A stretch of DNA of 64,000 nucleotides from an uncultured Porphyromonadaceae bacterium (GTDB lineage Bacteria > Bacteroidota > Bacteroidia > Bacteroidales > Muribaculaceae). The notes beneath the pieces were generated by a model that was not told the DNA's origin, did not search any database, and was given only the letters and a program-made list of their open reading frames with translations. The stretch covers positions 1 to 64,000 of the forward strand of contig CANSRU010000007.1 of the NCBI GenBank assembly GCA_947649495.1, in the 5' to 3' direction. A program made the position numbers and the translations under genes. This document shows positions 46,281 to 56,166 of the stretch, in pieces. Positions within the stretch are counted from its first letter, which is position 1; each line of letters opens with the position of its first letter.

Positions 46281-48103
46281 ATGTTTAGACTATCGGCTGT
46301 GCTTGTGTTGTTAGTGGCAATGTTTGGCCGGGTGAGTGTCTGCGCCGCGGTGAAAGAGAACGTGGTGATAGAAAGTTTGATGGATGTATATCGTTTGGTT
46401 CCTACTAAGGATGGCCGTGCGGTGGATAAGATACAGCATGAATCGCAGGTGGTGTTTAGAGCCAACAGGGCGGCCGATACAGGTCTGGCAATAGCATACT
46501 ATAACGATAATATAAAGATTGATAAGGCTTCCGGCGGGACTGTGACCTATGGTCCGTTTATGGATAAGGATATATTTTTCTCTGATTCTAAAGGATGTCT
46601 GATTGAAGTGCCGTTGAAGGGTGCGGGAGGACGAGGTAAAGCCTCGTATAAGCGGACTTTCACAAAACCGGAGTTTTTTTGCAAGGTGCTTTTGGTGGAG
46701 CCATACCATACGATGTGGAGCATGCCGGGATTACTTTTGAAATTCCGTTGGAATTGGAGGCGCGTTACAGGATAAAAGAGTTGAATATTCCATCCGGAAT
46801 GATGAGTAAAAGTGAACTTCGCAAAGGAAATGTGGTGCGAATTACGTATGAATTCAAGGATTTGAAACGTTTCAGGGGCAGGACTGATGCTCCGTCGGTG
46901 AATGTGACAGCTCCACAATTGCTTATACTTGGACATTTTTCGGATGAGCATGATTTGTATCGGTACATGCGTGGCTATACATTGGAGCCGGATCCGAACC
47001 CTGAGGCAGTAGCGTCGATGGCGCGTGAATTGACCTCATGCTGCGATACTGATTCTTCAAAAATTGAGGCTATCAATGATTTCGTGCATAAGGCGATTAG
47101 ATATGTGGCAGTGGAGCATGGTGAACTCGGTCAGAAACCGGACGCTCCATCTGAGGTGTTGAGAAAGCGTTATGGCGACTGTAAGGGTAGTGCTGCGTTG
47201 ATGTGTGCGATGTTACGTTCCGTTGGTTTGGATGCCCGTCTGGCGTGGGTTGGCACGACAAGTGTGGAAAGTGATTGGACAGATGTGCCAAATGTGTCGT
47301 CGGGCAATCACATGATAGCCGCTGTGCTGATGGGTGACAGCATAGTTTATCTGGACGGTACGGCATCATACCATCATGTCGGGCTTGTTCCGCAGGGCAT
47401 ACACGGAGCTCAGGCACTTATCGAGAATGGTGCTGATAAGTGCATAGTGGCGCGATTGCCTGAAATGGATGCTGTGGAAAATTCACGTACCGAAGAAGTC
47501 ACAATAACTGTGGGGCATAACGGTGATATGCATGTGGAGGGACATATAATTATGCGGGGGTTATGTAATGCAGCTTTTGCAGCAGCCAACGATGCTACGT
47601 CTCCGGGTAAACGGGCGGAACTATATAACAGTATATTCAGCGATGTGCTGTATGGATGCCGAAGTGATAATGCCCGGTGTGAAATGGGAAATCGTAAAAC
47701 GGTGATATCCGGTACCGGAATAGTGTCAGGGGCTATTAAGAGTGCTGACGGTGAACTATATGTAGATATGAATCCGGTTCCGGGTCTTGCATCCGGGAAA
47801 TTTGATATGGACAATCGCATGGAACCCGGGTATTACAGAGGTACAAAAACTCAAGACTATAAAGTGAATCTAAAATTACCCGATGGTTACTCAGTTGGTT
47901 CACTACCTAAAGCTGTAGCGGTTAATAACGAATGGCTTAGCGGGCATGTATCTACAGAACATGTTGATGGAGATGTGGTTCGTAAGGTTACTATCGAACT
48001 GAAAAACCGCTATGTCGCTGTGGAGCATCTGTCGAGGTTCAATGCCGATCTTCAAAAGTTGATACGGGCGTGTACCGCTAAAGTGGTACTGGCTAAGAAT
48101 TGA
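46281..48103 (+). pseudogene. DUF3857/transglutaminase-like exported protein, split by a frameshift at a T7 run
   Basis: Two reading frames together make one protein of about 607 residues. The first (46281 to a stop at 46773-46775) has a signal peptide (about 1-22) and the start of a DUF3857 domain. The second frame covers about 46679-48103 and holds the rest of DUF3857 plus a transglutaminase core with Cys in YGDCKGSAAL, His in SSGNHMIAA and Asp in YLDGTA, so that part looks catalytically intact. The frames meet at seven Ts (46674-46680): one more T would restore a single frame reading Glu-Phe-Phe-Leu-Gln-Gly. This may be a real mutation, a sequencing error in a homopolymer, or -1 slippage during expression. 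A -7 element TATATTTG lies upstream (46232-46239). Confidence 0.82.
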
Positions 48104-48164
48104 GTGTTATCGGTCATTGAATTTACTCGAATAAATCATTTATACATAATAAAATAGAATTGGT

Positions 48165-50339
48165 ATGTCTGAAAAGAATTGCGGATGGAGATGGATGCTT
48201 TTGGCAGTGAGTGCGTTGGTGTGCTGGACAAGTGCATACGCTGATATTGACAAAAAATTGTACAAGCGGGCGGCTGAACGCGTCTGGGGCTTGACGGAAC
48301 CTCAGTTTGACGCCAATGCGGATTTGTCAGACTCATTGTATCAGAACCGGTCAGCGGTATATATCGCTGTATATACCGGATTGACCGCGGAATATAACGG
48401 TGATGCTAATGTAAGTAAAATGTCGGCATTGGGGTTGGCTAATAATAGTGCCGTGGATGCGGTATATATTAACCGTGTGATGGTGAAACTGAATGATGCT
48501 GCAGCGGTAGAGTATTTCAGCAGTTTTACGGTAGATGCTCCTGAGACACGGAAAGTAGGAGGATATACACTTATGTCTGCCAAACCGGCATTTGGTGCAC
48601 GTATCATAAAACCTGATGGAAATGTGGTGGATGTCGATATGACGGAGGCTCTAACAGTGACATCGGGTAAGAAGGGTAAGAAAGATGAGGAATACAAAGT
48701 GGCGCTTGCCGGCATTGAGCCCGGTGATGTACTGGAATATTTCTATTACACAGAATGCTACTATGATGAGATTATGATGCCTGCTATGAGTGTGAAGTTC
48801 CTGCGTAATTATCCTACGCGTCATCTCAAACTTGATTATAGGGTATCTCCAAACCTTGCATTTGAATACGGAAGTTACAATGGTGCTCCGCAACTGGAAC
48901 TGTTGGGAAAGGATGAAAAAGGTCTGAATCATGCCACCATAACATTGGCCGGTGTGGAATCGGTAGAGGATGATACGCCATTCTTCTCCTTGGCCCGGCA
49001 GATGCCCTATATGCTGGTGTATGTGCTGAACAATGCAAGCCGTCTGGATTATGTCCCGGCAAGTGCGCGACGTGGAGGAATGCGTCATACGGCGTATCCT
49101 TTCTTTATACAGGATGTGACACGTTCAATAAATGACAGCAAAGTTAGCGACAAGGTGGTGAATGAGGCTGCGAAGGTGATGAAGGAGTGGAAGAAAACGC
49201 ATGGCGAAGCATCAACCAGAGAGTTGTTGGATGCTTCATGGTTGGCCCTCCGCCACGTTCTTTACAAGTCGGATGAGCGGGTTTCGAGCAGACAGTTTGC
49301 CATAGCATTATCGAAACTTGCCTCTAAGATTGGAGTCGAGACCCCCGTACGTGTTGCGGTGACTTCATCGCGCTATAATGTGCCGGTGGAAAAAATGGTG
49401 TATTTTAACGATGCCCATTACATAGCGGTGGCTGATGATGTATGTTATTTTAACGTTAACGATATGTGTCATGTTCCGGGTGAGATTCCAGGCCGTTATT
49501 CAGGAGAGCAGATGGTGATGTTTGATGCAAACATAGGAAATGAAAATCTGCATGTCGGTTCTAAGTTCTTGAAAGTCCCTGGACTTGTACCCAAAAACAA
49601 TACGGATGAAGCTACAGTGAATTTGAAACTGGATCCGAATAATGAAGAGGAACTCAATGTGGATATGGCTCTTGCCATTACCGGTGCGTGCAAACGCCAC
49701 ATAAATAATTTGATTATAGATGAGGATGCAATGGATGCCGTAGCCGAATATCTCGGGGTGCAACCGGTGAAACGTAAGAAACATTGGGATGGCGAGGCTG
49801 AGATGGCGAGGCAGCGTGATGTGATGAGCGACTATGCAAAGTTGATGTGGGGCTCTGATGATGCCGATATGAAGGATTATTCTATTGAAAGTTTCGGTTG
49901 TACACCTGCTGCTCCGGCAGTTAAGATGACGATTAACGGACGTGTGTCAGGAGGGGTGACGCAGGCTGGTGATAATTTGCTGGTTAATGTGGGGCGGTTC
50001 ATAGGAAAACAGATGGACATGACAGGCAACCATCGTCGCCGGGATATAAGTGTGATGCGGGATGCAGCAGACAGACGTCTGCGTAAAATCCGGTTTGAGA
50101 TACCGGAGGGTTACACTGTCAAACCTGGTAGCCTTGAGGATATGGCGCGAAATGTAGTAGTACCCGAAGGTGCTTTCTATGCTCAGGCCACAGTTGACGG
50201 CAATGTGGTGTCGGTGGATGTCATGGAGCGTTATACCAGAAATATATATCCGGCATCGTCGTGGGATAATCTGCTTAAAATCATGGATGCGGCTGTAGAA
50301 TATCAGCGTGCTGCAATTGTGTTGACCCCAATTGAATAA
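48165..50339 (+). CDS. DUF3857-type exported protein with a degenerate transglutaminase core
   Basis: A 724-residue protein with a signal peptide (about 1-26). It has the layout of DUF3857/transglutaminase proteins: an N-terminal beta-domain with ARIIKPDGNVVDVD and AGIEPGDVLEYFYYTE, a central transglutaminase-like helix-strand core (about 330-440) and C-terminal DUF3858-like strands. The catalytic cysteine segment is replaced by VSSRQFAIALSKLA, where the neighbour has YGDCKGSAALMCAML; the His region NDAHYIAV is kept. Enzyme activity is therefore doubtful. It is 61 nt after the frameshifted gene and is probably co-transcribed. Confidence 0.75.
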   Translation: MSEKNCGWRWMLLAVSALVCWTSAYADIDKKLYKRAAERVWGLTEPQFDANADLSDSLYQNRSAVYIAVYTGLTAEYNGDANVSKMSALGLANNSAVDAVYINRVMVKLNDAAAVEYFSSFTVDAPETRKVGGYTLMSAKPAFGARIIKPDGNVVDVDMTEALTVTSGKKGKKDEEYKVALAGIEPGDVLEYFYYTECYYDEIMMPAMSVKFLRNYPTRHLKLDYRVSPNLAFEYGSYNGAPQLELLGKDEKGLNHATITLAGVESVEDDTPFFSLARQMPYMLVYVLNNASRLDYVPASARRGGMRHTAYPFFIQDVTRSINDSKVSDKVVNEAAKVMKEWKKTHGEASTRELLDASWLALRHVLYKSDERVSSRQFAIALSKLASKIGVETPVRVAVTSSRYNVPVEKMVYFNDAHYIAVADDVCYFNVNDMCHVPGEIPGRYSGEQMVMFDANIGNENLHVGSKFLKVPGLVPKNNTDEATVNLKLDPNNEEELNVDMALAITGACKRHINNLIIDEDAMDAVAEYLGVQPVKRKKHWDGEAEMARQRDVMSDYAKLMWGSDDADMKDYSIESFGCTPAAPAVKMTINGRVSGGVTQAGDNLLVNVGRFIGKQMDMTGNHRRRDISVMRDAADRRLRKIRFEIPEGYTVKPGSLEDMARNVVVPEGAFYAQATVDGNVVSVDVMERYTRNIYPASSWDNLLKIMDAAVEYQRAAIVLTPIE

Positions 50340-50344
50340 ATATC

Positions 50345-50384
50345 TTCAGAGAACATTCAATGATGTCATTGAATGTTCTCTGAA
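50345..50384. terminator. Hairpin between converging genes, probable terminator
   Basis: A perfect 19-bp inverted repeat (50345-50363 and 50366-50384) with a 2-nt loop lies between the DUF3857-type gene and the RND permease gene, and overlaps the permease stop codon at 50366-50368. T tracts on both sides are weak, so it may terminate inefficiently or protect 3' ends. Confidence 0.6.
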
Positions 50385-53300
50385 TTATTGTTGTCGGCAG
50401 ATGAGGGCGGTAATGTTTTCTTGGATTGATCAGGATTGAATATGCCTTCAAGGTGACGCTGCCGGAAGCGTTCGAGAAGTTCCCAGAAGTTCGGTACAAA
50501 CAGTGTGCCGACCACTGCGTTCACAGCCATACCGAATACCACCGCTGTGCCAAGGGCAATACGGCTTTCGGCACCGGCACCTGTGGCAAACAACATGGGC
50601 ATAACACCGAATACGAATGCAAGAGCCGTCATCATAATGGGGCGGAATCTTATTTTTCCGGCGTTGAGTGCCGCTTGTTGTATCGGCATGCCTGATTTGC
50701 GGAAATCAATAGCGTATTCCACTATAAGTATGGCATTTTTCGCCGACAGCCCGAGTAGCAGTATTATGCCTATCTGTGTATATATGCTGATGCTTTGTCC
50801 CATAAACAGACATCCGATCACAGTTCCTAATATGGCTGTAGGCATTGAGATTACAACAGCTATAGGGTCGGTGATACTCTCATATTGAGCGGCGAGAACC
50901 AGTAGCGTTATTATTACCGCAAATATCATCACAATAGTTACTGTAGCACCTCCTTGTGTCTCCTGATAGGCTTCGCCGGTCCATGCATAACCATAGTTTG
51001 TACCGAGATTCTCATGCACTATACTCTCCATTGCCTTGATGGCATCGGACGAGCTGACTCCTTTGGCCGGTGTGGCGGTGAGCGAAGCTGTGGCATACAT
51101 GTTGTAGCGGTCAAGCGATGGCTGTCCGAACGATGGCTCTACAGTCATAAACGAAGAGAACGGTACCATATCTCCTTGCGAGTTTTTCACCGACAGACGC
51201 AGCACGTCGTCGGGATTTGTGCGGGATGAGGCATCGCCTGATATCTGCACCTCATACACGCGGCCGAATTCGTTGAAATCGTTCACGTAACGTTGCCCGG
51301 TATAAGAGCTTAACGCTCCGAACACCTGTGAAATCGATAATCCGAGCATCTCCACACGGTCGCGGTCCACATTAATGCGGTATTGCGGTACATTACCTTC
51401 GTAAAGGGATGTCACAGATGCTATCCGGCTATCGTGTGAGGCCGCTTTGGTGATGTCGTCAAGTGCCATTCTCATGGCATCGGCTCCACGATTGTTTATG
51501 TCGAGCAGCTGCATCTGCAGGCCTGAAGCCATTCCCAGACCGGGTATAGCCGGAGGGTTCAGGGCAAAAATCACAGCATCCTGAATGTCGGCACATGATG
51601 CTTCAAACTTTTCAATCACGGCATTCACCCCTTGGCTTTTTCCTTTACGCTCTTTCCATGGTTTGAGGGTTACGATAAGCGACCCAAGATTGCTTGCATT
51701 GCCTCCACCCATGAAGGAGAATCCGGAAACAGATATGACATCGGCCACTTCGGGCTGCTTCAACAGACGCTCGGTAGCGGTTTTAAGCACGGCATTGGTA
51801 CGTTCTACCGAAGCTCCCGATGGTAGCTGTACTGAGCCCATGAAATAACCCATATCCTCTTCAGGAACGTAGGAAGTAGGCATTTTGATGAATCCCCAGA
51901 ATGCCACTGCGGTCACTATGATATATGCGGCGATTGCAACTTTCGGGCGTTTCAGGAATGTGCCGATGATTTTTATATAGCCCGACAGGGTTGCTGAAAA
52001 AGCCGAATTGAACCAACGGTAGGGGAGGAAGTGTGTTGTGCCGGTGCGCGGCCGTAGAAATAAGGCGCACATGGCAGGGGTGAATGTCAATGCATTGAAT
52101 CCGGAGAAGGCAGTGGATACCGCTATGGTAAGTGCGAATTGCTTGTAAAGTTCTCCGGTTATCCCGCTTATGAAAGCCGTGGGTATGAAGACCGACAGCA
52201 GTACGAGGACTTCGCCTACCACCGGGCCTTGCAACTCATTCATCGCTTTTTCTGCGGCCTGACGTGGTGTCATCTCTCCTTTGTCGACGATTCTTGCACA
52301 ATCCTCCACCACCACTATCGCATCATCGACCACAATAGCGATGGCGAGTACCAGTCCGAAAAGTGTCAATGTGTTGAGCGAAAATCCGAAAAGTTTCATT
52401 ACGGCGAATGTGGCGATAAGTGATACCGGAATGGTGATCATTGGAATTATTACTGCTCTCCAGCTTTGCAGGAAAAAAAGAATCACAATCATAACAATGA
52501 GTGTGGTTTCGACAAAAGTAACCAGCACATCGTCTATTGACGCGGTGACGAAATCGGTGGAGTTCATTATAACCCTGTAGTGGATTCCTTCAGGGAAATA
52601 TTGTTGTAATTCATTGAGTTTGTCTTTCACGCGGTTGGCCACTGCAAGAGCGTTTGCTCCAGGCAATTGATATATGCCGAGGAGGCCGGCCGGCTGACCG
52701 GAAACGAGCGATTCATTCCCATACGAATCGCTGCCGAGGTCTATTTTAGCCACATCGCGGAGACGAAGCATCTCTCCGTTATCGCCGCTACGTATTATAA
52801 TGTTGCCGAACTGTTCAGGTGTGGTGAGTCTTCCACGGGCTGTCAGTGTATATTGGAATGGAGTACCGTCAGCTACGGGTGCGGCGCCCACATCTCCGGC
52901 CGAAACCTGAATGTTCTGGGCCTCGATTGCTGCTGTCACTTCCGACGCGGTAACGCCGCGTGCCCTCATAATGTCGGGGTCAAGCCATATACGCATGCTG
53001 TATTCGCCGGCACCGAAAGCTCCTACCTGTCCCACACCTTCTACTCGCGACAGTGCGTCGACAATATTCAGCTTGGCATAGTTTGTCAGATACAGGGCGT
53101 CGTAACGTTGGGGATTATCGCTCTCAAGTGCCACAAACATTATGATGTTGGTTGAGCGGGACATAACGGTGACACCCTGTTGTCTCACTGCGGAAGGTAA
53201 GGTCGGTTCGGCCATAGACACGCGGTTCTGAACCTTGACGGTAGCCATGTCCAAATCTGTTCCCACTTCAAATGTTATGGTAAGATTGTAAGAACCGTCA

Positions 53301-53554
53301 GAGCCACACGACGAACTCATGTACATCATGTTTTCCACTCCGTTGACTTGTTCCTCGATGGGAACACCGATGGTGGAGGCAACAGTCTCGGCATCGGCTC
53401 CCGGATAGGATGCGACAACCTGGACCGTGGGCGGTGTAATATCCGGAAACTGAGCTACAGGCAGGGTGTTGACAGTGATTAGCCCTGCAAGAATCATAGC
53501 TATAGCCAATACTATGGCAAATATCGGTCGGTCAACGAAAAAGCGTGAAAACAT
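50366..53554 (-). CDS. RND efflux permease (HAE1/AcrB type)
   Basis: A proton-driven inner-membrane drug exporter (1062 aa) with two repeats of six membrane helices plus periplasmic loops. The N-terminus FFVDRPIFAIVLAIAMILAG and the SYPGADAETVASTIGVPIEEQVNGVENMMYM porter segment are typical of HAE1. The proton-relay aspartates are Asp410-Asp411 in VVDDAIVVVED, and the second-half segment LSAKNAILIVEYA is intact. It works with the adaptor and outer-membrane factor encoded just upstream. The last 30 residues are hydrophilic, Asp/Asn/Ser-rich. It ends the long efflux cluster. Confidence 0.95.
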   Translation of the reverse strand: MFSRFFVDRPIFAIVLAIAMILAGLITVNTLPVAQFPDITPPTVQVVASYPGADAETVASTIGVPIEEQVNGVENMMYMSSSCGSDGSYNLTITFEVGTDLDMATVKVQNRVSMAEPTLPSAVRQQGVTVMSRSTNIIMFVALESDNPQRYDALYLTNYAKLNIVDALSRVEGVGQVGAFGAGEYSMRIWLDPDIMRARGVTASEVTAAIEAQNIQVSAGDVGAAPVADGTPFQYTLTARGRLTTPEQFGNIIIRSGDNGEMLRLRDVAKIDLGSDSYGNESLVSGQPAGLLGIYQLPGANALAVANRVKDKLNELQQYFPEGIHYRVIMNSTDFVTASIDDVLVTFVETTLIVMIVILFFLQSWRAVIIPMITIPVSLIATFAVMKLFGFSLNTLTLFGLVLAIAIVVDDAIVVVEDCARIVDKGEMTPRQAAEKAMNELQGPVVGEVLVLLSVFIPTAFISGITGELYKQFALTIAVSTAFSGFNALTFTPAMCALFLRPRTGTTHFLPYRWFNSAFSATLSGYIKIIGTFLKRPKVAIAAYIIVTAVAFWGFIKMPTSYVPEEDMGYFMGSVQLPSGASVERTNAVLKTATERLLKQPEVADVISVSGFSFMGGGNASNLGSLIVTLKPWKERKGKSQGVNAVIEKFEASCADIQDAVIFALNPPAIPGLGMASGLQMQLLDINNRGADAMRMALDDITKAASHDSRIASVTSLYEGNVPQYRINVDRDRVEMLGLSISQVFGALSSYTGQRYVNDFNEFGRVYEVQISGDASSRTNPDDVLRLSVKNSQGDMVPFSSFMTVEPSFGQPSLDRYNMYATASLTATPAKGVSSSDAIKAMESIVHENLGTNYGYAWTGEAYQETQGGATVTIVMIFAVIITLLVLAAQYESITDPIAVVISMPTAILGTVIGCLFMGQSISIYTQIGIILLLGLSAKNAILIVEYAIDFRKSGMPIQQAALNAGKIRFRPIMMTALAFVFGVMPMLFATGAGAESRIALGTAVVFGMAVNAVVGTLFVPNFWELLERFRQRHLEGIFNPDQSKKTLPPSSADNNNSENIQ

Positions 53555-53585
53555 ATAAGCGGATTTTATACTTTGGAATCGTGGA

Positions 53586-54692
53586 TTATCTCACCAGATG
53601 CGGACGAACAGTCATGTCGGGACGTACTTTCAGTAGGGCTTTGGTCACATAGCGTGTGCCAGGAGTAATTCCTGATGAGACTATGCGCATGGAGTCGTTG
53701 GCCATAGCGCCGACTTTTATTGGGGTATATACGATTTTGTTGGAATCGTTGACTGTGTAGAGAAATTTACCAAGCTGGTCTGAGGATATGGCCGCATCTT
53801 TCACAAGTGTCGCGTGAGGCTCTACACGCAGTGGAAGTGATATAGTGGCGTACATGCCGTCGTGAAGAGTACCATCGGTGTTGTCTACTTCCGACCGTAT
53901 GGCTAATGTTCCCGTTGAGGTGTCAACATCAGGCGCTATGTAAGTGAGACGTGATTTAAGCTGCTTATCCGGACTTTCGTTTAACTTGATAGGAATGGAG
54001 TCGAACAATGCTGATGATTCCCTTCGGGATTTCAGAACCTGCTGCATGGCTTCGTCGCCGATATAGAATTTAGCATATAGCTTTGCGTCTTCATATATCG
54101 TAGCAAGAGTTACCGGCGAGACTTCTCCGTTGACAAATGCCCCGACGCTTAGGGTTGATGCACTTGCATGTCCGGTACAAGGTGCTGTCACCCGACAATA
54201 TCCGAGGTTTGTTCTTGCCGAGCTTATCGCTGCCTCGGCCTGTTTTATGGCCGCTTCAGCCTGCTGGACACTACTTTTTGCCTTGTTTACCTCCATAAGT
54301 GATACCGCATCGCTCTCAAGAGCCTTTTTCATGGCAGTATATTGGGCCAATGCGTAATCGTGGTTGCTGCGGGCTGTAGCCAATTGAGCTTCGGCCTGTT
54401 GGAGGGCATCGCGGTATTTTGTATCCTCGATAGTGAACAACAGTTGCCCGCGCGACACCTTGTCGCCGTTTTTGTAATTTTGAGATGTGACTGAGCCACT
54501 CACCCGCGCCACAATATCAACGGTATTGTCGGCAGAAAGTGTGCCGGGATATGTATTGTATATGACCACAGAATCGGTTATGGCTTCGGCAACATCTATT
54601 TCCGGCACATTGGCAATGTCGGCATTCTTTTTATGGGCGCACGATGTCAGTAATAACGCTGACAGGTAGACAAAAAGTAATCTATTGTTCAT
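53586..54692 (-). CDS. RND periplasmic adaptor lipoprotein (AcrA type)
   Basis: A membrane-fusion protein (368 aa) that joins the RND permease to the outer-membrane channel. A lipoprotein signal (Cys18 in LLTSC) precedes the biotinyl-lipoyl domain (VSGSVTSQNYKNGDKVSRGQLLF), the alpha-hairpin (about 95-160, rich in Ala, Gln and Glu) and the beta-barrel and membrane-proximal domains (TGTLAIRSEVDNTDGTLHDGMYATI). It is 7 nt after the outer-membrane factor and 31 nt before the permease. Confidence 0.93.
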   Translation of the reverse strand: MNNRLLFVYLSALLLTSCAHKKNADIANVPEIDVAEAITDSVVIYNTYPGTLSADNTVDIVARVSGSVTSQNYKNGDKVSRGQLLFTIEDTKYRDALQQAEAQLATARSNHDYALAQYTAMKKALESDAVSLMEVNKAKSSVQQAEAAIKQAEAAISSARTNLGYCRVTAPCTGHASASTLSVGAFVNGEVSPVTLATIYEDAKLYAKFYIGDEAMQQVLKSRRESSALFDSIPIKLNESPDKQLKSRLTYIAPDVDTSTGTLAIRSEVDNTDGTLHDGMYATISLPLRVEPHATLVKDAAISSDQLGKFLYTVNDSNKIVYTPIKVGAMANDSMRIVSSGITPGTRYVTKALLKVRPDMTVRPHLVR

Positions 54693-54699
54693 AATGGTT

Positions 54700-56106
54700 C
54701 TATTTAATCCGGTTTATATCCCATCCTCCACCTAAAGCACGGTAAAGGTTTATGAGTTGTGTGGCGGCTTGGCCTTCGGCTTCCGTCAGGGCATCTGAAT
54801 ATTGCAGGAAATTCATCTGGGCGTCGGCCACGTTTGTAAAATCGCTCAGCCCCTGCTTGTATAGATCAATAGATAGCCGGAATGCCTCTTCGGCCTGGGC
54901 CACGACTTTCTGATAATATGCAATGCTTTTCATAGTGCAGGTATATGTCTGCATGGCACTTTCCACCTCCTGCACAGCTGTGAGCAAAGTCTGATTGTAA
55001 TTGTCGATGGATATGAGCATGTTTTCTTTTGCGGAGGCTAATGCTGCATTGCGTGCCATTCCGTCGAATATTGTCCAGGATAATTTCGGAGCGATGTTGT
55101 AGGTCAGAGAATGTGAGTTGAACCATTTGCCGGCATCGTGAGCCTGCCATCCTATAGAGCCTTCAACCGAGAGGGTAGGCAGAAAATCCTTTTTGGCTAT
55201 ACCCACGTTGGCTGCCGCAGCGGCGATGTCGGCTTCCGCCGCTACCATATCGGGTCTGCGCCTTATCAGATCGACCGGGACACCAATGCTTATAAGGCGC
55301 TTGTAGTCGGGTATATTTCCCTTAACTTCCAGTGCCGGGGCAATGTTATGAGGGAAATCTCCGGTAAGTGTGGCAATAGAATTTATGGCCGATGCTATAG
55401 CGATGTGCAATGTGGGTAGGGACGCCTCGGTTGAATAATATATCGTGGCTGCTTGAGCGACATCGAGTTTTGATGCCAGCCCGGCTTCGTGGCGTGCGCG
55501 TGCTATGGCAAGTACTTTACCTTGCGATTCGAGGTGTCTTTCAGCCACAGCGAGACGGCTTTGCAGGGTGCGCAATTGTATATAACCGGATGCGATGTCG
55601 CTACACAGGGAAATCATGGTTGCCACATAGTCGGCACGCGATGCCTGCCACTGGGCTTTCTTTTGAGCTACAGCCGAGTTTATTCTTCCGAACAGGTCTA
55701 TCTCCCACGACATGTCGACGGTTGCCGAATAGTAGCTCACATCGTTTGCGGGAGTAGTGACATCAGTCAGGTTGCGCGATGTGCGGCTTTTATTCCATCC
55801 GGCCGATAGGCCCAGTGTCGGGTAGTAACCGGCTTTGACCTGTCGCTGCGCCTGCCGGGCCACAGCTATGCGTCGCATCGCTATGGCGACATTGTAATTT
55901 CGGTCTATGCCAAGGTTAATGAGTGAGTCAAGTTTACTGTCGTTAAATGTTTTCCACCATTCATCATCGCATGGCAGTGATTGCGTATAGCTTGATGAAT
56001 AAAGCCATTGGTCAGGGATGCTGTCAGTGATTGTCTGTGGACGACCGGAGGCCACGCAATATATCGGTGCGAGTATTGATAACAGTATGAAGAACCTCAT
56101 ATTCAT
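54700..56106 (-). CDS. Outer-membrane efflux channel (OprM/NodT type)
   Basis: A TolC-fold outer-membrane factor (468 aa). It has a signal peptide, the early DEWWKTFNDSKLDSLINLG segment typical of NodT, two long coiled-coil repeats with LGLSAGWNKSRTS-type strands, and the RRPDMVAAEADIAAAAANVGIAKKDFLPTLS signature. The chain forms a trimeric tunnel. There is no lipobox cysteine in the usual place, so it is probably not lipid-anchored. It is 60 nt after the histidine kinase gene and starts the RND half of the cluster. Confidence 0.92.
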   Translation of the reverse strand: MNMRFFILLSILAPIYCVASGRPQTITDSIPDQWLYSSSYTQSLPCDDEWWKTFNDSKLDSLINLGIDRNYNVAIAMRRIAVARQAQRQVKAGYYPTLGLSAGWNKSRTSRNLTDVTTPANDVSYYSATVDMSWEIDLFGRINSAVAQKKAQWQASRADYVATMISLCSDIASGYIQLRTLQSRLAVAERHLESQGKVLAIARARHEAGLASKLDVAQAATIYYSTEASLPTLHIAIASAINSIATLTGDFPHNIAPALEVKGNIPDYKRLISIGVPVDLIRRRPDMVAAEADIAAAAANVGIAKKDFLPTLSVEGSIGWQAHDAGKWFNSHSLTYNIAPKLSWTIFDGMARNAALASAKENMLISIDNYNQTLLTAVQEVESAMQTYTCTMKSIAYYQKVVAQAEEAFRLSIDLYKQGLSDFTNVADAQMNFLQYSDALTEAEGQAATQLINLYRALGGGWDINRIK

Positions 56107-56111
56107 AAATC

Positions 56112-56135
56112 ATAACAATTGAACGTCATTGTTAT
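56112..56135. promoter_or_regulatory. Candidate operator upstream of the RND genes
   Basis: An 8-bp inverted repeat, ATAACAAT (56112-56119) and ATTGTTAT (56128-56135), spaced by 8 nt, lies in the 60-nt gap between the kinase gene and the outer-membrane factor. Half-site spacing of 16 nt centre to centre would suit a dimeric regulator. A TAnnTTTG element is not visible here. Confidence 0.4.
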
Positions 56136-56166
56136 AACTTTAGATACTGAGGTTGGGTTCTGATGG

